A DNA stretch of 64,000 bases, taken from contig CP136066.1 of NCBI GenBank assembly GCA_032622095.1, positions 133,827,917-133,891,916 of the forward strand, written 5' to 3'. Source of the DNA: Siphonodentalium dalli (Eukaryota > Mollusca > Scaphopoda > Gadilida > Siphonodentaliidae). How positions within the stretch are numbered: position 1 is the stretch's first letter; every line of letters begins with the position of its first letter. Positions 41,101 through 53,100 of the stretch are shown in pieces. A model generated the notes under the pieces. It did no database searches, had not been told where the DNA came from, and saw only the letters and a list, made by a program, of their open reading frames with translations. Position numbers and translations under genes: made by a program.

Positions 41101-44100
41101 TTCGAACATAAAACATGGCCAATAGCAGCCACCTTGGATTTTACACATTGCATGACTAAATCCTTTGGCACGGGCTACGTACAAGTCGTAGCTTTGGTCT
41201 GATCGATCATTATGAAATTTGTCATGGCTGTTAGTATTGGCATATAAATGGGAATGAGTAATTTTTGTTAACTTGGCAGCGAAAGAGTTAATTGTGTTTT
41301 ACTAGAGTTACTTCTTGGACATTTGGACTAAAGCGGAAGTCACCTGTGCGCGGAAGTAAGTGAGGAAGTATGAGATAAAATGAGCGATAGGAGAGTGATA
41401 TTTGAACTGTTGTGTTGAGGATTTGGGCTAGCTAGCGGGATGAAGCGTGGCGTTGGAAGCGACATCGATACAGTGAATAGGTAAGCTCTGCTACGTTTTC
41501 AATTTTATGGTATAAAACATGTCCGCTGGCTGTCATCTTGGATTTCACTCTTCATGACGAAATTCTTTGGCACACCCTACAGTCCACTTCCCTCAGCCAA
41601 TCATCACCAAACTTCATATTAATCTTAATATTGATCTACTAGATGGAAGCTATCAAATGTTTTTGAATTTCATTTGAAAACACAGCCGCCAGCAACCATC
41701 TTGGATTTTACTTTATATATATCTCTTCATGTTGATAATCTAGTGTTACTTAGACATTTCAACTTTCCGCATTCCTAATCGCTCCATTGACATGAAATTA
41801 TTCCCTTTTCAAGTTGAGCTACAGTGTCATTGACACTTTCATTTTCTTTATAATGTAGCTGCCTCGTTCCGAGATTTATGTATTCCGTAGAAGTCTCGTT
41901 CTGAGTGCAGTAGTAATCACTTTGAATTCACAGACATTAAACTTCAAAGATGAAGCGGTTTGCTCAGTTTACTGTCTATGCAATTGAAACAAAAAAAAAA
42001 CTGGCAACACTCACATCAACCATAAACGAAAAAGCAACACAGGAATTACTGGTTTTCTTTTGGTAACAGAGGAAATAGCTGGGGACATTTGTACCGGTAG
42101 TACATCTCGAGCAATGTTGTCTAAACTTTTACTTGTTGCTTAGATAACATTATGTTCAATGCAAGAATTTACCTTCAATGAACAAAGCAATCATTTTGCA
42201 TTGTCTGGTGCTGTTGTCATGTTCGGCTTTACACAATAGTATTAATACGCCTGATTCAATGTAAAGTCATTGTGTTGGTGCGATGCCAACTTAACGATAA
42301 GCACATGCTTATTCGTCACTTGTGAGAGATAAGGAAATATGTAATGGCTTTATTAATGATATATTAGGGGTTTTATCTCATATATATCAGTAATTCAATT
42401 GTGGTGATTCAAAATTTGTGTGGTGGACAAAAACAGCCATATACTGATGATACAATCTGGTCATTGGCACAGACTCCACTTGAGAAATATAAATCAAATA
42501 AATAAATACAACAGTGTTTTATTTTCTTCCCTAACCAATAACCATTGGAGTTATGGTTTGAACTATCAATCTCCTGCACAACCTACAAGTATGAATGACC
42601 TGAGTAAATGCCAATAAAAACCAGTGAAAGTGATGACCAATTGTTGCAAAAGATCAAGGGCTACAGATACTAGTGACCTATTTCACACACAGGTGAATTC
42701 TCAATCATGTGACAGTTGTCATAGTACACAAGCTGTATGCAATCTTCTATCTTGTGCCTGCTATGATTGAGTATCACAACTTTCCATCATGTATGTGAAA
42801 CTGATAAATATAACTGAAGTTGGGATGACTTTAGTCAAACACAAAGGCGTCCAGAATTTACATCAGGTATCGCATGCCCTTACTTGTGTGGGAAGAGTTT
42901 TTGAAAATTTTTAGCTCAACTTTACTTTGTACAATTATTTGTATCCCAAGAGTATCAACATGTATACTGAAATGTATACATTACAGAAGTAATATTTCCT
43001 ACTTGATAATCTGTATTTGTTGTAGGAAATGATGATGGTAACTTGTCAATGGACTTGATTGAAATAACAGTTCTCATTTTACTATTGAATCTGTTTTGGC
43101 ACTAGGATTTGTCAGCTAGAAGCGAGATGCCCATATGCTACATCTCCCTCACCCCCCACCCCCATGCGTATCGTTTTGTACACAAACTGGTTTTGCCTTG
43201 ATTACCTAGAAAAACTATCATTTGTGACAAGTAATCAAGTTTTTTCTTTGGTTGGTGATCTAGCCACCCAATTACCAGAGTTATGGCCCTTTGTTGGAAT
43301 TTGGTCTCGATTTCATGTCAAATGAGATTATGATTCATATTCTTTTACTTTTATAAAAGTATAAAATATAAATTATTTTTAACCTCTTGGATGTATTGGA
43401 GTTCATCTGTTCAGATTCTATGTGAGAATTACATGATGCGACGCCATTGTATTCTTTCAGGATGGTGGAAAATGTCTGACATGTGTTCACACACAATTTA
43501 TATTTATCCAATAATTAACATCTATGAATATGTTTCAGTTAGCGCTGGTTGAATGTCTTTTTGCTGTTGGAGATGACACAATATATGTAAGTGTTCAGGT
43601 GATAATATTTTTCATACATTTGCTGAACTTAATTCCGGTTTCTTGCATGTTAACCCTTGCTATACTGAATAGATTCTACCGTTTAGTTATAAAGGTATAC
43701 ATAAGAATAGTATCATTCATTTGGAAGGGTGTCCAGAAACAATTAGTGGGCGATAGACATACGAAAAAGTAATGCAAGTGCAGAAGGATTTATATTCACT
43801 GGTGGGAAATGTTCAGATAATAAGTTCAACAAACGACCTATGGTCTGTTATTATCTATTAGAAATTTTCTAAGTGAACTACTCGTCAATGAGTATTACAG
43901 AAAGGGTTAAGCAACACATTTGCCAATGTCTACAGCTGTTTTCATTAAACGTGTGATTTTGATAATTGATATTATTAGCCCTGTCTGTCCGTCAACATTC
44001 TTTAAATATATTTTTCAGAACCACAAAAATGAGTGGGTACATATTTGCAGTGGAAAGACTTTTATATGTGATTGGGCTTCAGATTTTTTCAAAATTTAGC

Positions 44101-47100
44101 TGCCCTTCCAATCATTTAAGTGAACATTTCATTTGGTGTTGAGGTCCATTTGTAGACTGAGATTCATATTTGTTGAAACAGCATTTTTATGTTTACAAAT
44201 ACCATAGTATGGTAAACATAGTGTCAACGTCCGGATTGACCACTCGCCGTCCGTCCGTCTGTCCGTCCGTAGACACTTTACACATAATGCGATAACTGAA
44301 ACATTTTCTGATTGCAACCAAATTTGGTATGTGAGTTTCTCAGCCTAAAATACAGATCGAGTTCGAATATGGGTTTGATCTAACTATTTTAAACTGAGTT
44401 ATGGCCCTTTTTCGAAAAAATATATTCACTCTTAAAAAAAAAAAAAAAACTAAAAAAAATTTAGATGGCTCAATTTAAAGGGGTACTGTACGCCATTTTC
44501 ATTAAATTTCCGGTGACAACAACGATCTAATATCGATAATATATAGAAACATAAGTAATTTGAGTCGAAGATGTATTCTGTAAACGCTCAGGTTAATAGG
44601 CTATCTTAAAATTTTATAATTTAAAAGTTAATAATTTGATATAAATTGAATTTATGACTGGAACCATAAAATGGCGTCAATTAAATTACGAATTTCCGTA
44701 ATCAAATAAAGTAATTGAGGGATACTGGATTGTTAAACCGATCGCACACACGATCGCTTAAAATATTATGATGATACGGAGAGAACACTCAAGCCACTCA
44801 CTGACTAACGACGATACAATAACTTAAATGATTATATGGGACTAGTATGCCTATAATATAACTTTTATTTGATTCATTTGGTTGAAAACTGTACAAAAAT
44901 TACTCGACAACGACAATTTGTATTTTTGCATTCCGGTAAATTTGTACAACATTTGGCGTACAGTACCCCTTTAACCAAAAATATAAATAAATAAAAAAAA
45001 TATATAATAAAATATTTTTCTTTTAAATAAATAATTAAAACAAATTGTTTTTTCAAAATAACAAAATTTGAAAAACTAACACCATTATAACTCTGCCAAG
45101 GGTACCCCGAGTCACCAGACCAAATTTGGTTTAAATCGGTCCAAAATCTTGTGTTATGTACTGGTAAATTTGTTTGGAGCGACTTTAAACCCAATTCATC
45201 AATTCCATCCCATGCCTTTGGACTACTTAGCTACTGATAAGGCTATATTATTTTCTGATGTCTCTTATTCCACTGTGCAGATAAAGAAAGCTATGGTATC
45301 TAATTTTAAAAAAAGTTTCAACATTACACATCACATGATATTAACAGTAGACTATACCATCTGTGCTTTATTGCACAGCTGAGTATATCACTCTACAGAT
45401 GGTCTGAGGTCATTATAAATGTTATTGGTTTAATAGATGCCAGCCTTCAATATAAACAATGCCTGTGATTTGTTGACAGCTCTGCTATATAATTGATATT
45501 AATGGGTCAGCAGTGAGGTGTCTTTATCTTGATGTGTTTTGTTGGTAGAATTTGATACATTATCATTGTAAACTTAAATTGGACTCTCTTAACCCAAGTT
45601 CTTAACCCAAGTATTCCATGTCCAGGTCACCTTTTTCACATTTAACCCAAAGGCTGTGGTGGTGCAGCATTACTGATACTGTACCAGTGCATTCTCTTAT
45701 ATAAATGCAAGTGACCCATAAATTCCAATAATTTGTGTTATGTACATTTGTCTATAATATAGTACATAACAGTATACTCTCTAATTCAACATCAAAACTC
45801 TCATCTATGATTCCGATCATAGTAATTTACTATCGCCAAGGGATGGGTTAACATCTGCCAACCAATCTTGATCGGCCTCTCATTTTTTTTGTCAAACTAA
45901 TCTTTAATCATGAAATAAGTAGTAGATTCAGTATATTTTACAGAATTATTTTAATGGTTTCAGGTGTACTGTACGATTTGCCAGACTGGAGGGAAGCTGT
46001 TTGTTTGTGACAAGCCTTCCTGTAAGAGGTACATCATGTTCGTTATTTATTGTTTTGGTAAATAGACAGATATGATCATTTAATTATTATACAATTATTG
46101 AAAAACTCACAAAGAAGGGCAAATGACGTTCGCGTTTTTCATTTTAGAGTTGTCCTTTGTTCATCCAGATATAGTGTTTTTTTTCAACCGTCGGGGCCGA
46201 TATCTCAGATATGAATGAAACTTAGTATGGAGGTTCGCTTTCATAACAGTACCCAATGACATTGTTCAAATTTTCTGTTCTAGAGTTATCCTCCTTCGTT
46301 CAATTTAAATTTGGGTTTTGTTTTAATCACTTTTCAATTTGGTGCCATGAGGGTTGCCAGCACCCGAGGTGCAACTTCTTGTGTACCTTGTATTAATTTC
46401 TGTATTTATTTCTTTTACAGGGTGTTTTGCTTACCTTGTGTTGAATTGTTCATAAACAAAGAGGCCATAGACACTGTGAGTAGATTTAATTTTTAGCTCA
46501 ACTTTACTTTGTAAAGTTTGAGCTATTGCCGTGGGTTTGTCGTCCGTGCACATGTCCATCAACATTTTCCTTTGGCACACCCTACAAACCACATCCCTCA
46601 TCCGATCATCACCAAACTTCATAGGGATCGTTTGGGTCAACTAGATGTGGGAGCTTATAATTTTTTCCAAATTGGTTGAAAACATGGTTGCCAGTACACA
46701 CCTTGGATTTTACTCTTTGCATCACTAAATCCTGTGCCATACTCTGCAGGCCAAATATCCCTCACCCGATGGTCACCTAACTTCATATGGATCTTTTGGT
46801 TGACCACTTGATGGGAACAATCAAATTTTCTGTATTTTATATAAAAACATGGCCGCCAAAGGCCATCTTGGATTTTACTCTTTGTATGACTAAATTCTTC
46901 TGCACACCCAAGAGGCCAACTACCTCATCTGATCATCACCAACTTCATATGCATCTTCATGGTAACCTCTAGTAGTTACATTGTCATAAGCATATAAACT
47001 GTCCAAGTCCTCTATAGAATGTAATATATGGCATGATCCCATTTCCAAGTTCAGGTATAGTGTCATTGAAACTTTCATATTTATTTGGTCTTAAGTTCTG

Positions 47101-50100
47101 TTTTATTTCAGATTCGGGATTGTAATCCTTGGCTGTGCTTTATCTGCACTGACCACACAAACGAGACCCATGGTCTGTTAATCCCAAAACATGATTGGCA
47201 ACAGAGCCTCATCTGTCTGTATGATACTGGATACAGGATCACTGTAAGTACCGGATTATTAAAAGAGTTTTCTTTTACTCAATTATGAAATATTTAGGCT
47301 TAGTTTAATAATTAGTATTTATGAGTATAAATTTAATTATTTTTATATTGATAAATAGGCCTACACAAATTGGGAAAACCTTGGGGAAAACACAGGAGAC
47401 CAGATGATGTCACATTAATATGGCTGCCCGCATCTCACATTAAAGAAATTAGTTAAACTAGTTAAATTACAGCATGATATACATATTTGAAGAATCATAA
47501 TCGTATTATTTTATGGTGATAATGTCATATTTAAACATCACATCATACTTTAGCATTGTCATAGATCTCTGATGAGTATTGTGGACGGACGGAAATTACG
47601 GTTCTCAATCATTGTATAAAACTAAAAGGAGCACTGCTGCACAAGTAGTGAGTTTTGAATGGGACTTAATGTGCAAATCTCCAGTCCAAAATTTTTATAG
47701 AATGCCATATATTACTTTATGACTTTCAGGCAATGTCAATGTGTGATATTTAAATAAGTGGTTAGATCAGATGTAATTTCGGGAGAATTATAAAAAAAAT
47801 AAAAAAAATTTAAAGTGAAAATGGATAATTTTCTTTGCCCAACAATTGTCTGTATATTGTGATTGTTTGGTAATGTTCTTCCTTTTGTTCCTGTACAACT
47901 TCCTCAAGCAAATGTTTTGCTTACAGGGGATCTTCATGAAAATATCCCATTCACAATTTGACCCTTGACTTCTACCTTACAAGTAAGGCAGCTAATTAGC
48001 TTACAATCGATTTTTGTTATGTAAAACTTAAAAAATACTGATTTGCTCTTTCTGATAGTTAATGGCCTTTTTTTGAAAGTATGCCCCTTTAATGATTGTG
48101 CTTTCAGAGTTATTCCAAGTCTACAGTATGTATAGAAATGGAGGTTGTCACCAGGCTAATATATATAGCAATATATATACAAAATGACTGAATCGTGGCA
48201 GATCAGATGTAATTGCGGGAGATTCAAAATTGAACAAAGTGTTGCGAAGTGTGATATGCCGATAATGGCGATTTCCCCATGCATGATTTTACATTTTCCT
48301 GTAGCGTTTTACATATGATATGCATAAAATTACTCTGGCTCTAAAAGTGTTAAGGAATAACCATAGATGAGGTGCCTAGGTCACAGCCAAGAATTATGGT
48401 CCATATATGGAGAATACTTTGGCAGGAGATCCTAATCATGACGTTAACAGTGCCATTCAATTTCTAGCCATTATATATATATATATAGCCAATCCGCTGA
48501 TTGCACTCAGATTGCGAGTTGGGACACCCCACCTAGAAAAAGCCAGTGATATATTCATGGTAATTACACAAGAGACTTCATATATATCGACTCAATGATC
48601 AGTATTATACTTTACTGTGGATTTTTACTTTGACATGGAATTATTTTAATATGTTTTAAAGTTGTTTAATCCACCATAAACCACACTTACATAATAATCA
48701 CATAACTCATGTCTGAATTTGTTACCAGAATTTAAGATCAGGAGAACACACTAATTACTAAATCTAGAAAATGTTGTGCAATAAATGTGGAGTAAAATAT
48801 AAAAAAAAAAGATAATCTGCCATAATCAAATTAAGATATCCTTTTCTAGCTCAACTTTACTTTGTAAAGTTTGAGCTATTGCCATGGCTTGGTATCCGTC
48901 GTGCGTGTGTGTGTGTGTGTGTGCGTGATTCGTCAACAATTTCCTTTAGCACGGGCTACAGTTCGTACCTTTGGTCCGATTATTATTAAATTTGTCATGG
49001 ATGTTGACATTGACATGTAGATGGGAACGAGTCATTTTGGGGTCATTCGGAAAAAAAACATGGCCGCCAGTGGCCATCTTGGATTTCAAAATTCAATCCA
49101 TTAGCACGGGCTACAGGCCGTACTTTTTGTCTTATTGTCATGAAATTAGCACGGGCTACATGTCGTACCTTTAGTCTGATCTTCATAAAATTTGTCATGA
49201 ATGTTAATATTGACATGTAGATGGGAACGAGTAATTTTGGGGTCATTCGGACAAAAAACATGGCCGCCAGCAGCCATCTTGGATTTTACTCTTTGTATGA
49301 CTAAATCCTTTAGCACGGGCTACAGGTCGTACCTTTAGTCTGATCATCATGAAATTTGTCATGGCTGTTGAAATTGGAATGTAGATGGGAACGAGTCATT
49401 TTGGGGTCATACGGACAAAAAACATGGCCACCAGTGGCCATCTTTGATTTCAAAATTTAATCCATTAGCACGGGCCACATGTCGTACTGTTCGTCTGATC
49501 ATCATGAAATTTGTCATGGATGTTAATATTGACATGTAGATGGGAACGAGTAATTTTGGGGTCATTTGGCCAAAAAACATGGCTGCCAGCAGCCATCTTG
49601 GATTCTATTCTTTGTATGACTAAATTCTTTAGCACGGGCTACAGGTCGTACCTTTAGTCTGATCATCATAAAATATGTCATGGATGTTAACAATGGCATG
49701 TAGATGGGACGAGTCATTTTGGGGTCATTCGGGCAAAACACATGGCCGCCAGCAGTCATCTTGGATTTTACTCTTTGTATGACTAAATTCTTTAGCACGG
49801 GCTACAGGTCGTACCTTTAGTCTGATCATCATAAAATTTGTCATGGATGTTAACAATGACATGTAGATGGGAAACGAGTCATTTTGGGGTCATTCGGACA
49901 AAAAACATGGCCGCCAGCAGCCATCTTGGATTTTACTCTTTGTATGACTAAATCCTTTAGCACGGGCTACAGGTCGTACCTTTAGTCTGATCATCATAAA
50001 ATTTGTCATGGCGGTTGAAATTGGAATGCAGATGGGGAACGAGTCATTTTGGGGTCATTTGGACAAAAAACATGGTCGCCAGCAGCCATCTTGGATTTTA

Positions 50101-53100
50101 CTCTTTGTATGACTAAATCCTTTAGCACAGGCTACAGGTCCTACTTTTAGTCTGATCGTCATAAAATTTGTCAAGAATGTTAATAATGACATGTAGATGG
50201 GAACGAGTCATTTTGGGGTCATTCGGCCAAAAAACATGGCCGCCAGCAGCCATCTTGGATTTTACTCTTTGTATGACTAAATTCTTTAGCACGGGCTACA
50301 TGTCGTACCTTTAGTCTGATCTTCATAAAATTTGTCATGAATGTTAATAATGACATGGTGATGGGAACGAGTGATTTTGGGGTCATTCGGCCAAAAAACA
50401 TGGCCGCCAGCAACCATCTTGGATTTTACTCTTTGTATGACTAAATTTTTTAGCACGGGCTACATGTCGTACCTTTAGTCTGATCTTCATAAAATTTGTC
50501 ATGGATGTTAATGATGACATGTAGATGAGAACGACTCATTTTGGGGTCATTTGGCCGAAAACATGGCCGCCAGCAGCCATCTTGGATTTTACTTTTCTCT
50601 TTATGTCTATAAACTAGTATTAGACATTCAACTTTCCACATTCCTAATCGCTCCATTGACTGTAATACATTAAATTATTCCCTTTCCAAGTTGAGCTACA
50701 GTGTCATTGACACTTTCATTGTATGCTTACATCAACACGCACCAGCATTATTCCAATTATTACATATATAGTTCCTAGGTAGGGTCTACTGCGGTTGGTG
50801 TTTGAATGGCATGGTAACTTCATGATTGTACTAAATAAGAAGGCACATATGCACAAACTCTACAGATCTTCAATTCAATGATAATGCTTGTATATACAGT
50901 GAAAACTGCAATTTACGACCACTGCCGTGACCGACCACCTGTCTTTTCTGACCAAATTCCTTTTGTACGGACACTTTTCGCTATATAAACGACCTGCCGT
51001 GAGCGACCTCCTGTCTAACGCGACCACCGGTCGGTATATCGCGGTAAAATCATAAATATTTACTTGTTATGAACGACCAATTCCATCGAAAAAATATATA
51101 ATTTGTGCACGAAAAAGTAAAACTTTAAATGCACAAACTTATGTACTTTTATTCCCCGTTCTGAACCCCCGAGTCTGTCAGTGTTTGATGCGCGTGAGGG
51201 TATTAGTTTCACATGTCAATTAAGGTTACCGGATATTTAAAGAGGTGAGAATTGCTCGCTGGTGATTAAGAATGTATGAATAGAAGACACTTGAGGGTCA
51301 TTTGGTAGATAAAAGGGTTTATGTAAGCAGTTAATTATGGAGTCACTTTGGCCTCGAGAATGGATTCATGTTTACACTTCGCATACGCACGGTCTGGAAT
51401 TGTATTGTTTTACTTATAATCTACGGAAAGCTTAAAATCACCTCGGCTTGTATTTTAACTGCGTTATGTCCACTGAGACAGCCGTAGAAGAAAGACAATT
51501 ATCAGTGAAACCTGCAGCTCAACCAAAGTTAGACAAGTTCTTTCTTGTGAAGCAATAACATTGTGGCAAAATTATTAATGTGTGTGAATAGCTGACCAGT
51601 TTAATTGTTTATAATCAAAGGGGAAATACTCTATTTTTTAATGAATCTAATCCCCCCCTGTTGTGTTCCCCAATCAGTTGCTAAGAAACAACCTTGACCT
51701 TTGTCAAAATGTACCGGTGTTCTGACCACCAGCGGAAAAACCAGTTTTCTCTTGGAATATTTTATTGATTTCTCCCACTATACTTACCCAAATCATAGCT
51801 TGGATCGTTTGTTAGGGATTCATATTTATTAAACAAAAGATACAACAAAATGTTACATTAAATTAACTTGTTTCAATGCTCAATTAGTGATTTTATTTCC
51901 AAAGTTTCTTCCTTCTGACGAAGTTCTGTCACGTGCCCGACGAGTTATCTGGTCAGCTGTTCTATCGTATTATTTTATTTAAGATGCATATACCTGTATA
52001 ATACTCTGTTTTTGTTATTTATTGTTGATATTAAGTATATCTTATTCAAGATTAAACATAAGTAAAACATCTACAAGTGCAGACATCAGATTCAGATACA
52101 ATCATACTCCATAGACACATCCTACTCTGATACATAAATAGGTCAAACCCGTCGTCGCCGACCACTTGTCATGAACGACCATTTATCCTTGGCAAAATGG
52201 GTGGTCTCTCATAACAGGTTTCACTGTAATACTTTTATGACAGGACATCACTGCTTTTATACTTCAGTTTTTAGACTTAACGTCTGTTTCAAGTTGATTC
52301 AATACTAATAAAATAATGATCTTTACTTCTTCTATTTTTAGCCACCAGACTTGTCTTATTTCTCAAAGAAGAAGAAACCTATGAGGGTTCTGTCTCTGTT
52401 TGATGGAATAAGCACAGGTTTGTTTTATCTGTATATTTGGAACTGAATCAGAAGTATTTGCACTGATGAACAAATATTTATGTTGAAGCGTAAATATTTC
52501 CCCTGATTCTGAAGTACAAATAATAATAAGGGTTTTTGCACTACGGCACAAACCATTTGCGATGAAGAGTAAATCATTTATGATAGAGCACAAAATATTT
52601 ACACTGAAGCGCAAATGATTTGTGCTGAAGCCGAAATACATACTTACGTTTCAGCTTGTATGATTTGTGTGCCTCATCCATTCACCATTTTGAAATAAAT
52701 GTGAATATAAGGCTTCCTATACATCTGTACCTTTCTGATCCTATCATCCTAGCTATTTTTATAAAATTGCTTTAATGATTGCCACCACAGGCCACCAGAG
52801 TAAAATCTTTTGTCGTGTTTTTATTGATCATATTGCACTAACAAATTATGTTTATTACGAAGGATTCTTTTTATACCGCCCGCAATGAAGTTATAATGAA
52901 GGGGGGGGGGGTGGTATACTGGAATCAACTTGTCCGTCGTCTGCCCGTCCGTTGTCCAGAGTTTTTCTCAGTCATTTTTGTTATCATTTTCCGTGAAACT
53001 TGGCAGATACCAACCACCATGGGTACCTGTGCACCTGTGATTATGACTTCTGTCCAACTTTTGTTGTGGAGTTATTCCCCTTTTTCGACTTGGAACATTT

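Larger units (their letters stand above)
37300..41850 (+). mobile_element. Pearl-like tandem block interrupted by nested insertions
   Basis: Monomers of the ~164-bp family fill 37300-38141, 40027-41250 and 41510-41850; the last part ends with the normal AGTTGAGCTACAGTGTCATT end. The hAT MITE at 38142-40026 and a foreign segment at 41253-41510 interrupt it. No clean 5' end is visible. Confidence 0.75.
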
